A stretch of DNA of 64,000 bases from Lasioglossum baleicum (taxonomy: Eukaryota > Arthropoda > Insecta > Hymenoptera > Halictidae). The position numbers and the translations under genes are program-made. Shown here piece after piece: positions 25,248-38,821 of this stretch (its first letter is position 1; each line of letters opens with the position of its first letter). The stretch spans positions 3,100,001 through 3,164,000 of the forward strand of contig NC_134942.1 in NCBI RefSeq assembly GCF_051020765.1, read 5' to 3'. The notes beneath the pieces were generated by a model that was not told the DNA's origin, ran no database searches, and saw only the letters and a program-made list of their open reading frames with translations.

Positions 25248-25426
25248 TTTACAATTATTCCGGTATTAGCAACATCAGTGGATCAACGAGTTAATTAAAT
25301 GATACTCGGCGCGTGCGCGCGGTTTTGCCGCGGGTTCTTCCACCGAATTTCGTAATTACCGTGTTGGAAAATCGATGCTCCCGGATGACTATAAAGAATC
25401 GTCATTGTTTCGCGGGATGATTTGCG
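25248..25426 (+). repeat. Dispersed 179-bp duplicated segment, copy 1
   Basis: This is over 90% identical by eye to 32754-32931, from TTTACAATTATTCC to GGGATGATTTGCG, in the same orientation. It shows no terminal inverted repeats and no recognised gene. Confidence 0.88.
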
Positions 25427-25905
25427 TGTTGTTGGCTCCCTGTTGTTCGGGAATGGCGAAAATCTCGGGGAGAGAGCCGTGACGCGCGCGCGAGGTGATC
25501 ATAATAAGCGCGTAAAATTTATGCCGCGGGTAAATACGGGTGCGTCCCCTGGAAATTTATACGAGACGCGAGGGGCCCCGCAAATTTAAACGTTTTCGAT
25601 GCAAATGAGCGATCGTCTCTTGTCAGGTGGCAACAATCCGACGGGAACATTCCGTGGGAGGGGGGGGGGGCTATTCCTTATTCACTCGGCATCGTCGCGG
25701 TCGGGAATTTATACCGCGGATCACAAAGCAGTTTCGCTGTTTATCCGCGATTATAAATATTTATAGGGTACGCTCGATGCTCCGCGATGCGTTCGATTCA
25801 TCATCCGAATCTTTCAACAACCGTCTTTCCTCTGTCTGCACGGGAATGCAGGCCAAATGCACTCCAAACCCAACCCCGTTGCACCACGAATTATCAGGCT
25901 GCTGT

Positions 25906-26128
25906 ATATGAAATGTACTTTTACCCCCTCGCCGTACCTTTTCTTTTACCGTTACAGTGGTTGGAACGTCTTTATCGGGAAAAATGTCGTAGAAGATAAG
26001 AGAAAATTTATATTTTTTGTACGGCTACATTTATTTTAATGCTTAAATATTGATGGCAAACGAGTCAAAGTTTATTTCATCTAAAATGAAACGCGTATCA
26101 TTCATATTTGTTAGACTTTGTTAAAAAC
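25906..26128 (+). repeat. Dispersed degenerate repeat, copy 1
   Basis: Shared islands with 38650-38821 include CCCTCGCCGTACC/CCCTTGCCGTACC, TTTCATCTAAAA and TAGACTTTGTT in the same order. Identity is moderate, so this is probably an old element family. Confidence 0.6.
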
Positions 26129-26301
26129 CTTCATCACGAGTCTGACTTGTCAACATACAGCAAGGGGTTAAAAGAAAAAGCTGCGAGTTTACTTTTCATA
26201 CATTTGTGATAAAAATTACTAACATGAAATTCGGTAGATTCCAAACGTTAACAATCCTATCGTATTTCTTTCAACATCAACAGTTTTAAAGGTTATTGCT
26301 A

Positions 26302-26474
26302 GACAGCGGATCTTTATGCAAAATAAAAATGTTTTGCATCGATTGTGGGAAGCAGACATAGCATAAAAAATTGATTTCATCCCTTAACGACTTTGTTACA
26401 TTAAAGGCAACATTAGAACATTCTTGTATTTCACCCAATCAATTTATTCGTAAATGAATTAAAGATCCGCAGTC
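26302..26474. mobile_element. MITE, GACTGCGGAT family, copy
   Basis: The left end GACAGCGGATCTTTATGCAA and the right end AAAGATCCGCAGTC are inverted. The sequence inside the left end (AAATAAAAATGTTTTGCATC) matches the inverted right end of other copies. Confidence 0.75.
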
Positions 26475-28580
26475 TAGATATTACAAAAAGCAACGAGTTC
26501 ATCAGTTTGGATGAAAATCCATAGTCCAGTTTATATTTCTATTTATTTAGATGCAATTGAGGAAACCAATAACACACAATAGAAGCGAGATTACTGTAAA
26601 GTTCATTTTGAAGCAAGGAGCAACTAGGAAAATTAGTTCGGAACCCTTTGCGAATCTAGAATCACCGTCTTTCCCGATATCGGCGCTTAGACGTCGGTGC
26701 ACGGGCCACGTTAATTAACGTAATGGCCCGTACATTCTCCTCCTCGGCGGAATAAAATCGGCGAACGAATATTTTTTCAATTGCGTCGATAGAGTCTGCT
26801 CCACGGATAAAGGATATTTAATGGCGCCTGATTTCGCCGGGCGCGCCTGCCTTTGTTTCGTTAGGCGTTATTTTTCATATGCAAATACCAAGAGCTGGCT
26901 GTATGAATACGCTTTAATGTCTCCGCGGAGCGGATACGAATTATTCGGCGGGGGTAAAGCTAGAAAAAGAGAAGAGAAAAAGGAAGGAAAGGAAAAGGGC
27001 GAGGCAAGGAGGGAAAAGGATAGAAAACGGCGGCGAGCGTCGGCGTTCCCCCGTCAGCCGCAGTTATATCATTTATCAAAAAGTTTTTGCGAGCCTCTAT
27101 TCTATTAAAAGGTGTCGCGAAACGTCGGGAATATCGCCGCGAAATTCATTCGCCTCTATGTAAACGAGCGTCGTGGATTTTTATCGCGCCGGCATCGCGA
27201 TTAATTCCCTTCGAGAAATGAATATTAACGGATCGCATCGACGACGATCCGCCGTATTAGTTGAATTTAGAAAGAAAAGGAAAGGAGAAGCAAAGGAAGA
27301 GAACGCGAAGGATGATTACCGAGAGATTTATGTGCGTTTTCCTCGCTTCTTTTACGGTAATTTCCTCGATTTTTCCTCGGAAAATAATTAATTATATCGG
27401 CGATACAGAAACGCTCCGCCTCGCTGCGCAGTTGCACTACGCATAAACATGGCCGCCGTTCATACTGCTGAAAATAGTTCGTTCTGCTAGCTTCAAAATT
27501 CATTTTATTTTATTTCCTATCACGTGACAAACGCTACTTAATTTGTTTAAACAGTAGTCCTGAGTATTTTAATTTCTAATATCAATAATTCAGAGTCGAC
27601 AATAACGCGTTCAAACTTCTAATGAGAAATTGCAGACCTCGATGTAAAGACTTCGACAAATCCTTTTAGAAAAATTGTACCCGTTGAACTACCGTATATT
27701 TTTAAATATTGCTGATTGTTTGATAGAATGTTAAACAATTTCCACTAGCTAGTATAAAAATCCATTTCTTTCTCTGATAAATAACGTTATCCAGATTCTG
27801 TGCAAACATCAGCCAAAAGTGTTTAACGAATCCGATCGCCGCCGATTCGTCATATTTGACACGGAATCGTCGAATTCGAAAATAAAGAGAGAGGACAGCC
27901 GAACAATGTGGAAACGACAAAGGATCCAGGAGAGTGAGATTTGTGTATACACAAGTGGCTTCCTCGCTTCCTTTCCCATTATTTCCGGGGGATTTCTCGT
28001 CCGATGATTGAAAACTGCGTGGCTGGAATAAAAAAGAAAAAGAAAGAAAGTCCGTCGATTAATTCGTCGAACGGATGATCGATAGGTTAAACGAAATCCA
28101 AAGGAACTAATTACGCTGCGGCAACGGCGCGGCATATACACGCGTTTTCATTTAATTTTCATGGATACCCGGTTGTGCAAATATAAGTAGAGTAATGCAA
28201 TTAAATCCGGAAATTGAAACGACCATTCTTCCGAGCCCCGGCAGCGACAACACTTGATGGCGCTCCGAATTTTGCTCCTAAATCGAGCCGAGCTGATCCG
28301 CTAATGGATAGTCTCTTATTTGATCGGCCATGCAACATTAACGGACCACCCCGGTTTTATTTTACGATTATTCCCATTGATTTTCTGGAAGTAGACTCGC
28401 CATTTTAATTTTATGCGGGCTATATTCAGGCTGGGTACATGTGGCTGGAGAATCTCCATTATTTTATACAAATGTCGGACAATTATGGAATATATATAGG
28501 TCTCCATTTTGCAATTCAGTTTGCTACCTAAATTTACTCTATAGCGAGTTAAAATTCTTTAAAAACCATTCAAAAATTTT

Positions 28581-28845
28581 GTGAAAAAATCTACGGGAGA
28601 TGATGTGTCGCATGTTAAAAAAAAAATTTTCCGCGCGTGGTAGTGGAAAAACCACAGTTTTCTTGAAATTGTACAAGCTTAACGAATTCTTTCAAGGTTA
28701 AAAAACGTTCGTACCACAATCTGCATAATTATCCCATATTCTGCAAAGTTTCAACTTTCATATAGAAAAATTTCATCGCTCTATCTCATTTCTATCGAAA
28801 GTTCTTCGATTTTGACACAGATTTCGTCGGTTTGGCCCACTGTGC
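28581..28845 (-). mobile_element. Truncated copy of the 56-kb palindromic MITE
   Basis: The whole segment matches 56051-56395 read in reverse: CTACGGGAGATGATGTGTCG, then GGAAAAACCACA, CTTTCAAGGTTA, and finally the 69-bp terminal repeat ending GGTTTGGCCCACTGTGC. The opposite terminal repeat is missing. Confidence 0.85.
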
Positions 28846-28992
28846 GGTGCGGCGCAGTTGGTCCGTGTTTTTCGTTAATAACTCCTAAACGAAGCCGCGG
28901 ATCACATTTTTGGAAAGGAAAATATCGCTGTAAATGGTCTCGGGAACGTCCCATTTCCGGGAAGTTCAGGAATTTCGGGACACCCTGTGTAT
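28846..28992. mobile_element. Probable end of a second repeat (ACACCCTGT terminus)
   Basis: It begins right after the truncated MITE and ends CGGGACACCCTGTGTA, resembling the terminus of the MITE at 49.25 kb. The other end is not visible. Tentative. Confidence 0.4.
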
Positions 28993-29162
28993 AAAATATA
29001 CTTGAGTACCAACAAGAAATCCTGAGGTGTCCCCTAAAGTATGTCGATTGTTTCACGTTCGTTATGCCGAGGGTCAACCTTGCGGAGATGATTAAGACGG
29101 AATTTATGAATCGTTGTTTGTTAATGGGGCAGAGGCTACAGCGAATTTGATTCCCGTTTCAG

Positions 29163-29357
29163 ATATGGCGGTCCAGATACGTACCAAGTGACCCAGAAGT
29201 TCAACATCGACTGGGGCACGTATTTGGTAACGAACAAGAGCATCATTTACGCGACCATCGACGGCCGTGGTTCCGGTTTAATGGACAACGGGATGCTGTT
29301 CGCCGGATACCGGAAGCTGGGCACCGTGGAGATCGCCGATCAGATTAACGTTACCAG
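29163..29357 (+). CDS. Dpp4: Dpp4 exon C (YGGP oxyanion loop, DGRGSG)
   Basis: The acceptor is CCGTTTCAG and the donor GTGAGT. The exon takes one base to complete a Val codon from exon B and ends in phase 2. Its 64 full codons include YGGPDTYQ, where Tyr (29164-29166) aligns with the transition-state stabilising Tyr547 of human DPP4. These are followed by FNIDWGTYL, the hallmark DGRGSG turn, and RKLGTVEIADQI, which precedes the helix before the nucleophile. All of these are canonical S9B features. The upstream intron is 4,664 bp. Confidence 0.94.
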
Positions 29358-30853
29358 GTGAGTCACCCGCTCCGAGAAGTAAAAGAAACTTCTCTCCGGA
29401 CGTTTGCATATTCCGATACAGTCCGTCGGACTACCGTTCTCTTCTTTCGCCCGGTCTCAAGTACGGATAGAATTCTAATTTTACGCCGGGTTCTGTGCAC
29501 AATGGGCCATGCAAATGCCGTGTCCCAATTCGACAGGTTCTCCGTTACAGGACCGACCGGGACCGAAATAATTCCCTGTCCAGGAAAAGTGAATTATAAA
29601 GGCATTATGGATGCCATTTAAACTTCTCGCGCGCCATCGGTAAACACAATGTGTACCCTGGCGAATTGTAATTCTCCGCGACGAGACGGGCTAACGAATA
29701 TCCTTGGCATTTAGTTCGCTCTTTCGAATCGTTTATGCAACGACTAATTAATTTTCCATCCCCTTGATAATACAGAATAGGATTTTATGCGTTTGCAACA
29801 AAACTGGGTAGGCGAAGCATAGAACAGTATTATAAAAGAGATTTAAAAATACCGATAATTGTCATCCGGTTATTCTTACGAGGTTTCAGTACCATGTTAT
29901 TAATGCAGAACGTTTGGATTTTGCGTAGAGGTCCGTATAAATGATGCACAGCCTGATTGCTAGAACAAAAGTGGGATTCTGCGGTTTTGAAATAAAATTT
30001 TGCTCGTCCATAATTCTTTTTCCATTCGCGTTCGGAAGCCGCGAGATCGTTTCAGCGGCGGGACACGATTTTCATTTCCACGTTCCGTCTGTGTCCGAAC
30101 AAAAGCGAGTTTCGAAGTGGACACAGTTGGCGGCACGCGCGCGCATATATCGATACTTTAATGGTAAAATATGCCAGCGCATCGGCCATTCTGCTTACAT
30201 ACGCGCGGATGATTAATTCCTAATACGCGGACAATAAACCGGTGCGCGATTTTTCAGTCAATTCGAAAACCGCCGCGCTCGGTAATACATTCCAGCGGAG
30301 ACGAACTTCCGGCGCGGGCGCGCGGAAAAAAATTGCGCCCCAGTTCCGCCGGCAGTAGTTCGCCGATTAAAATGCAAATAGATCAGAATGTTATAGTTTC
30401 ATTGTGTTATGGGCCTCCGGGTTCTGATCGCGCGACACCCGCTCCCCTAATTTCTTCCTTCGAAGCCCATTTACATACAGAATGTGTGCCGGGTGTAATT
30501 TACCGAATGTCCCCGTCGCCGGTTCGGTTTTAAATGCAAAAAGACGCGTCCGTCTGCCTTGTTAGCCTCTATGCATTTTTAACGGCCGTACGTCAACAAA
30601 AGAACCCGGATTTATATTTATGCGGGACGGTGTTCGTGATCACCAGCGGATCCGATCCCGATACAAAAACGACGTCCAGAGATAACGCAATTTATAACGT
30701 TCCACGTAAAACTACTATTTACATTTTTCTCCGACGCTCTCTTCCTCAAACTCTCGCGCAATTTATTCGACGGGATACCTCGACTCCGACACGGTAGATA
30801 TTTATTCCATTTTGTTTACTGTAAATTGTTCGAGAGGCAGATTCTCGACGACA

Positions 30854-30876
30854 CGGCGCGGCGCGGCGCGGCGCGG
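30854..30876. repeat. (GGCGC)n microsatellite
   Basis: Four to five tandem GGCGC pentamers. Confidence 0.8.
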
Positions 30877-32753
30877 AGATTCTGCTATCCAACATGGCCG
30901 ACGATCGACGCGACGAACGTGAAACAAATTCTATTTGCAACGCTCTCGGTCTTTACCTTTTCGTTAATTTTATACGACACTTCAACGATTGCGATGTTTA
31001 TTTAGCGAGATTATAGAGTGATATGTGCAACTTGATAAAACTGGGGAGAGAGTACGATTCACAATATTTTAGAAACCATTTAGAAATTGCAATATCTCAT
31101 GTAAATCATTAGGGACAGAGATTTCAGTGAGTAAAGGTTGTTTTCCAATATGGTCGACAGTCAATATGCGCCTAACCTCGATGCAGCTTGATCTATAGTG
31201 CTCTCGCAGCTAGTCTCCACATCTTTCTCTCCCCTTTTCAACTTCTACACCATCTACTCGATCCCTAGATCAATCGGACTTCAACACCCGCAACATTCTT
31301 TTACAATAAATCATAAGAAATTGTATATAGGTGTCAGAGACGAACGGTAAAGTGGATGTTGTGGGAGTAGCTCGGTAGAAGGCGAGTTTCTGGACTACAG
31401 TATAGTTTCGCGACATCATTGAGGTTCTGCCTATAGCATTTGCCCCGGTATTTATCCCTCGACTCACCCGATCTGGATTCGAGACATCGTGGAAGGTCGT
31501 CCGGCGACGAAAGCAGGAGTTGCCGAGTCGCGGCACGGACCGCGTTTCTTGAAATTCCCCGGGCAACTTTACGGCAAATCTAATTATAGGGAGAGCCTTT
31601 ACTTTTTCCGACGACCTCCTGAACACCCGCGTAACCCCCCCCCTTCTCCCGGTTCGAGGCCGGGATGGCTGACTTATTGGACGAACGACGCGGTAATCCG
31701 CTAATACGGCTAACAAACTCGCCACGTCCGACCCCCTGTTTCCGTCGACGTACGAATACAAGGCCCCTTAAATGAACTTCTTTTCTAGAAACCAACCAAC
31801 CCCCTCGACACTCCGTTAAAGCCGCCCAGTCTCTTCTCGGTTATCGGCTAAGAAGGCGGGTTAGAATTACGTTCGCGTCTTCCTGAATTTATAGACCGAG
31901 CCACGGACAGGTTCTGGCGTCCCTCAGCCCTCTCGCCTCTTCACTTCTTCGTTTTCTCCCAGCACCCTGTCCAAGGGTCCCGTCCCGTCGCCTCGTATTT
32001 TCCTCCGGTGTCACCCTGGAGAGACGCCTTGGAACGGGTTAAGTAATCGACGGGAAGCTTAGCGACGAGGATTCTTCGTCCTCCCAGGCAAACGAGACGC
32101 CGCGCCGCGCCGATCTGGAGGAGGGCTGGAGGGAAGGGAATTCGTTTCGAACTTCCTCTTCCTCCGGTAAGTTTTATATTTTCGAACCGGAGGTTCGTTA
32201 CCCGGGGACCCGATGTTTATGCATGTTCGCCGAACACGTCGGATTGAGGAAGAGGTCAGAGTAATACTGCCTGGCGACGTGATCACACGTGTGCATTTTT
32301 CTTTGTAGTATTTCTTTTAGAGACGGAGGTTACCTTCAATTTCTTTCAATCAGATGCCATATGTTTGTTAATATTATATGAAAGAGTGTGTCAGGACAAG
32401 AAATCCAATACAGTTACCCTCTTTCTGCCATTATCGGGTTCGCCACGACGCAGACGCGAATGAGGTTCGTGCATCACGTCACGCGACCGATACGAGGCGT
32501 GGGGATGCTCGCTGCCGGGAAGTGGGGAACGCCGTAGAAGGGGTTAGGTAGAATATGGAAGAAAGGCTTCATTTATCTACATACAGTAAATCCTCTATAA
32601 ACGCAAAAGCCTCGGGGGGGATTCGTCGTTTGCATTAATCGTAGACGGGACACTATTTCCTTGAGCTTCAACAGCCGAGCCGAACGTGGAGAAGGACAGC
32701 GCGTGTAAAGAGAAATCGCGCGCGTCCGAAGTGACTCCGACTCTCCGCGTCTC

Positions 32754-32931
32754 TTTACAATTATTCCGGTATTAGCAACATCAGTGGATCATTGAGTTAC
32801 TTAAATGATACTCGGCGCGTGCGCGCGGTATTGCCGCGGGTTTTTCCACCGAATTTCGTAATTACCGTGTGGAAAATCGATGCTCCCGGATGACTATAAA
32901 GAATCGTCATTGTTTCGCGGGATGATTTGCG
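32754..32931 (+). repeat. Dispersed 179-bp duplicated segment, copy 2
   Basis: Partner of 25248-25426, 7.5 kb downstream, in direct orientation and in the next intron. Differences are scattered substitutions and one-base indels. Confidence 0.88.
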
Positions 32932-34014
32932 ATTATTCTTTCCCATACACTGTCCTTCCTCGCGCCCGAAACGTTCATAGTCGATCAATCGCACGGGCCT
33001 TTAAACTGTGCCGACGACTGCGACTCTCCGAGTCGCCTTCCTGCGTTTATAGAGGATTTACTGCAGTTTGCAGGCCTAGTAGTCCTCTCCTAATTCCTCT
33101 CCCTCTCTCTTCCGAAATAAGACCCCAAGTGGGAGCACATGGGCGTGGCTAATGTATCAGTTAGTGGGGGGAGTGAAGGTACACGTCACTCGTGACGCCA
33201 CTCAGATTCTGACTCTATAGTATTTGCCGCACTATTTCTCCGAGAAATCCGCCGATCTGGCAACGCTGCTTCACAGGCGAAAACCTTCACAGGCCGCCAA
33301 GCTGAGCGACTCGCTCTTTGTTCCCTCGGCTGACGGGGGGCGGAATAAAACGGGACAGGCTGCGGAAAAATGGGCGCCGGCGAAAACCGGGACATTTGAA
33401 TTTCGAGGCTCGGGAATGTGGAAAACCGGGACGGGAGATGTATGCACACGGACCCGGTCAAAGAGAAACAGAGAAAGAGGGACGCAGAAAGGGAAAGGGA
33501 CAGGGAGCAGCGCAGAGAGAGAAACAAATAGAGGAACGGAGAGAGGATGATGGAAAAAGAAGGACCCAGGCTGTCGTTTCTGTGTCGTTAATTTTGCACG
33601 CGTCGCGGTTCCGTTCCGCCCGGCGGAAAAGCTTGGTTTTTTGGTGCTTCTTGAGCGGATATCCTTGTCTATAGGAATGAACGAAGAGGTATCGGGAAGT
33701 TTAATTGGAAGGCGTGTCCGTGGGGGGTTCCCGAAGATGGATTAGGGTATCGTGATTGACTGCCGGTGGTTTCGGGAATATTGTTTGCGGATTTATTGAC
33801 GAATGTGCGAGTGACGTGTTCTCTTGACAGGTTGGAAGTTTGTTGTTTGTTTGCGGGAGGATTTTAAGCATTCCGTGGACAAGATGTTGTTAAGGGAATC
33901 TGTGATACCTTTAGGATCGTTTGTTAGAAAATTCGAGACGTGGTTGGGAACTTTCGTAATTCTTCTAGTGTTCGTTCAAAGTCTTTTCAGTAAAAGCTGG
34001 ATCGATCGTAATTG

Positions 34015-34143
34015 GACTGCGGATTTTACGTGTTTATCACGAAACTGGATACGTTCAATTTAAAGCAGTGGAATATTTGAAAGATAATTTTAAAAAATAT
34101 TTTATTTGGATCCTGTATCTTGCAAACCATTTTTTCATTTTGG
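34015..34143. mobile_element. GACTGCGGAT-family MITE, right end lost
   Basis: GACTGCGGATTTTACGTG, then CAATTTAAAGCAGTGG, and later GGATCCTGTATCTTGCAA match the internal order of complete copies. The terminal right repeat is missing. Confidence 0.65.
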
Positions 34144-34670
34144 ACATTCACGTTGATCGTGATAAAATTGTTGCTTCGTCAATCTTATTTGTCTTACGCC
34201 TCTCTACATGTTCAGGACTGAACAACCAGTTAACTATTCACTCAATTAGAAGTTCGATAATCCAGAAATTATAAATATTATATTACAAATATTATACTGT
34301 GTTTTCTATGACAAGACCAATTAATCTCGAACCAATATCCGAAATTGCACGTACCATAGCCCACTTTAGTATTACACCTCTCAATTAGGAAGTTCGAAAC
34401 ACAGTTTGAAATATGGTTCGCGATTCCGCACGAGCGTTCGCTTAAAGTCTTCCCTGGGAATACAGCTCAGCAGGCTAGTCGCTTCTGTTTGAATGGCTGA
34501 AATACTGCGGCATCGTTTCCCCGTCATGGAAATGCTCGGCTCGGAAAACACGAAAAACTACGACGGGGCCAAATCCGGCAAACACCGGGAGCGTGCCGCG
34601 AACTCTGACCTCAAGTTTCGCTCGGAAAATTGTGTTACGAGTTCCGACGATTGGTTCCCGTCGTACTGCG

Positions 34671-34835
34671 ACGCGTGTCTTATCATACTTTTCAACCGGG
34701 TCTGGTGAAGTTGCAAATCGCGTGCCGAGATCAAAGGAATCCACACGGAAGAACAGAACCGACGACGTTTCCTCTAAAATCGAGACCGAGAAGAGATCTG
34801 CGACGAAATTAAACCCAACGAAATTTCCTTCGAAC
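34671..34835 (+). repeat. Local duplication, copy 1
   Basis: Shares with 35066-35195 the blocks ATCATACTTTTCAAC, TTGCAAATCG, AGATCTGCGAC and ATTTCCT in the same order. Diverged direct duplication about 390 bp apart. Confidence 0.75.
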
Positions 34836-35065
34836 ATACTCTCTCTGTCCCATAATAATAGTAGCAGTTGATGAATTTAATTCGTCCCATAATAATAATA
34901 ATAGCATAAGAAAATAAATATAGAACGCAACATTTATTACCAAAAAATTAGATTACATTAAACAATAAATGAAAAATATTACTCCAAATTTTTTTATTTT
35001 GAGTGTTCAGATGGTTTCTGGATTTTTCAATAATTTCGTTACTGCATTTTAAACTCGGCGTGCCG

Positions 35066-35195
35066 TGACACGTGTCCCATCATACTTTTCAACGGGCCTG
35101 TTGAACTTGCAAATCGTTTGGAGCAAATATTTTCTGCAAAATCGAGAGCAAGATCTGCGACAAAAGTTAAAGCCAACGCTATTTCCTCCAAACAG
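35066..35195 (+). repeat. Local duplication, copy 2
   Basis: Partner of 34671-34835, about 35 bases shorter because of internal deletions. Confidence 0.75.
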
Positions 35196-37527
35196 ATTAT
35201 TTATTCAGCATCGGCGACAAACGATTGGGGCCCGGAACGGTGGAAGAACGCAAAAGAGGAGGGTAGAGGTGTCAATCGTTGGATACACGTGTCGCGCGCG
35301 GCGCGGCGCCACGTGAAAATAAGATTCAATAGTTGAAAACAAGCCAGCGATCCGCAAGTGTACCAACACTTCCGAAATACGGAAATGCCGCATTCAGATT
35401 CTAACTTCCGCAGCTAAACGACGCATCAGAAACTTCCTCTTGTGCACACACTCGAACGCGGGGCGTATCGGTGCATCGCCGAGTTTCACCTTGTCGGCGC
35501 AGTTGCTGCGAGAAACTTCGGACTTATCCGTTGAAATTGAACCTCGTTCTACCGGGAGGAACCCTTTGACGACGATCGAATCATTTTTCTTGGGGATCCT
35601 GCTTATTCGATGCGATCGAAAACGATCATCCAGATATTTCTCTTTGACTTTTGGCTTGTTAGTATCGCCTGGTCAAGAGTCGAGAGCACATTTTACGATG
35701 CAGTCATCGATCAGTTCACTGTCGACCCGAAATTCACTGGACATTTTCTTTGGGGAAAAGCTGCGAGACGGTCTCGTTCCTCAGGCTTCTGAAAGCGATA
35801 TCCTTTTAGAAGGTAGAAACGTGGATCCTCTAAAAATGTTGATCGTTTTAGAAAATGCTGGTGACATCGTTTAAGCCCACGAGATAGAACAAGATGGAAG
35901 ATGGAAGGTTTCTTCGTCCACCACAATTGTTCATTGAAAAGATAATTTCTTCTAAAATTGTACTACACCAAAATCCGCGGTCTGTTGTTGAAACAAACTT
36001 TAAATCCTTATCGTGCGGAACAGTTCATGGTGCAAGTGCTCATCACGTCTACTCTCGATTTATTATTATATCGCAAGCAGCAACTTCCGGGACAGTATCG
36101 TACCTTTCTACAGCAAACAATCGGTTCCTCATTCGGGCTCCCGGCAACACCTCGGGCTCCAATTACGTATTCTCAGCCAAACAAGCTTCAGGATCTCGTC
36201 TCGACCGTGAAGACTCTCAAATTCCAAATTTGTTGAGCCAATAACACGCACCGGAACCAAACACAGCGTTGCAAACTCGAAGGAATCGCCGCGGAGACTC
36301 GCGAAACAATAACGATCCCCGCACAATCGTTTTTGAACAATGTAGAACGACGTCTTCCGAGAATATTTATGATTTCGTCAAGTAATGTATTTCGTCAAAG
36401 TAATTTATTCAATGGAAACCAGTATTAAATAATGCAAAAAATATTTCGAATGATATATCCGTTTTTAGTGGCGCCTCTGAAAGAGCCCAACGCTTGAAAG
36501 GAGGGTAGCCGGAATCCCAAAGAGTGGTTCTTTATCTCGATACGCTTGGATCGGCAATCTCCGATGGCGACTTATCGATTCCGCCCAGGGTATCTCGATG
36601 CAGGATCGTCGTCGAAACGGCGCGGCGGCGAGGCGGATAGAAAGACGATGCAGGCCGCGATGAAGGCGTCGCATTTCGACCGATAAGTTCTTCCTGCAGG
36701 CCTGCATCTGTGTGCAGAGTGGAAGCCCCTGAATGGCATCCAGGCGTCGCATCGTTGGTGGTGCCGGGGCCACCCCTGTATCCACGTTGCAATGTTTTGC
36801 TGGCGCGTCGCACCGCGTCCGGCCCCTAAAAACCGAGTCGTGAAATTGGAAACCGGCCAAGCGATTGCGGAATCGGCCAGCTCCCTTTAACCTTTGCCCT
36901 ATTGCGCGCGGTGTTGTCGGCCCTGCGTCCCTGTCACCGTTTCTCACCCACTTCTCTATCCTCGTTTCAGTCGAGGAGACCAGGCCCCCCTCGACCCCCT
37001 TCCGATCCTCCCGCACACTGATTTTTCACTCCGGCTCTTTTTCGCCTTTTTTCCTCCCCATTTTTCCACCCTCATCCCTTCTTCTTCCCTCTCGCTCTCG
37101 CCCTGCCTCTCTGTTTTTCTCTCTTTCTCTCTGTGATCTCTGTTTCTACTTTCCTCTCTTCGCCATCTCTGTTTCTCTTTCTCCCTGGTCTCTGTGGAAG
37201 CAGCACACTTCAGCCCCGTCCTCCTCGCCATCGTTCTTCATCTCGCCCGGCATTTCTATTCGCTATCAATCTACCGATCCACCGACGGGAATCATGTCTC
37301 CCTGAGTGGCACCGATGGCCCTCCGAGGAGCCTTTCGGATTCATAAACGGGAGAGAGGGCTGCCTTCTGTCTGATATTTCGAGAACCAGAGTCGAGTGGC
37401 TTGATTGACTCCCCCTCAAAGCGACCGATCGCCTACGCGCAACCCGGTAATTCAGTTACCAGAGAATCTCGCGGCCGACCTGCTTCAATACGCTGCCACA
37501 CTCGCCATTGTTCTTACGATTATTAAC

Positions 37528-37929
37528 CTGTAAGGTAAAGGTACTAGTAGTTGACCAGTTAAGAGAAGTTTTCCACGCAAACAATAGTAACCACTTGCTC
37601 TGTCATCAAATAGCGAGAGTCGATGCCTGAAGACACTCTTTAAGTCTTCTAGATAATGTACCAAGGCCACTTTTTAAAAAAAGTTTACTTATACAAATTT
37701 AAGAAACATATTTAAAAATTCAGTAATTGCTTCAGAAGTTGACCACTCTTGAAAATGAAAAATCTAGTAATTGACCATACTTCACTTCGCATGCAATTGT
37801 TTTGAAATTTAACCAACAGATGGTATGCCATCCGAGGTTCACTTTCAACAAAAGTGTACAGCTTATAAAAATCTTATTTTTTATGTTTTTCTTGTAAAAT
37901 GGTCAACTACTGGTACCTTTATCTTACAG
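37528..37929. mobile_element. 402-bp MITE with 30-bp inverted ends
   Basis: The left end CTGTAAGGTAAAGGTACTAG continues into TAGTTGACCA. The right end TGGTCAACTA continues into CTGGTACCTTTATCTTACAG. The two are inverted with two mismatches over 30 bases. The core repeats TTGACCA motifs (37741, 37771). Non-coding; superfamily unknown because no target duplication is clear. Confidence 0.8.
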
Positions 37930-38649
37930 TGTTGGTACCGTTTCACGAACTTCTTCAGTGACCTAATGGTACGTTGAACTTTCTATAGATTAGCAGTTAA
38001 TTATGCGTTTCCTCTGCATAAAACAGTGTACGAAGGGTTAATTTTTCTGGCGATTTAATCAACGGTCGTGTTTCGGGGGCGGACAGGGCCGAGCGAATTG
38101 AAATCGGTGCCACTCGAAAATAATCGAACCGTCGTTTTCATTGATGAACGACGTCCTCTCGATATCTCGCGGCTTATTCGAGGCTGGGAAAAAAATTCTC
38201 GCTCTGTCCCCCGGGCCTGTCCCCTGTGCTACCTCGTTTCAGAGAGCCAATCGTAGAGAGAGAAAGAAGGAACGGAGGTCGTTCTCTTTCTTGCTAACAG
38301 ACTACGAAAAAATTCCTTTCCCTCCGCGTTCTGTCCGAGACGCAATTTCATTTTTCTTCCCCTTGGGGTCGGGCTTTATTAGAAATAATTGAGTCCGGCA
38401 GGCCTTGGCCCCGTTGCGTTGGTCGACTGTTTTCGGCGTCGCTTTGAGGCTCTCTGTTTAATTAACTTCAACGCCGCGTTGTTGGCGACGGGGACCGGTT
38501 TAGATCAAAGGGAAGGCGGCCGTGATGTCACGGCCGCTGACGAATTTGTATCGCCGGTAACACGGTCGGATAATAAACAGCTCGAACACTGAATTACCCA
38601 TCGTTTTACCACACGACTCTTCTCACCTTCTGCGCCGATTAGAAACCTC

Positions 38650-38821
38650 CATGTACTTAACCCCTTGCCGTACCGTTTACAGTTGCAGTAAATTTGTATT
38701 TTGTCTATGGTCACATTTATTTGAATGCTTGTACATCGATTACAAACGAAGCAAATTCGATTTCATCTAAAAAGAAACACATAACGTTTATATATTTGGT
38801 AGACTTTGTTCAAATCTTCAA
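38650..38821 (+). repeat. Dispersed degenerate repeat, copy 2
   Basis: Partner of about 25906-26128; see shared blocks there. Confidence 0.6.

Larger units (their letters stand above)
24499..29162 (+). other. Dpp4 intron B-C, 4.7 kb
   Basis: The intron contains two GACTGCGGAT-family MITEs, one member of a duplicated 179-bp segment (25248-25426), one member of a dispersed repeat (about 25906-26128) and a truncated palindromic MITE (28581-28845). The remainder, including 26.5-28.5 kb, shows nothing that I can name. Confidence 0.8.

Noticed and set aside
36465..37016. 183-codon minus-strand frame
   Set aside because: Basic, compositionally biased sequence in a CpG-rich intron stretch without any family motif or conserved splice sites.
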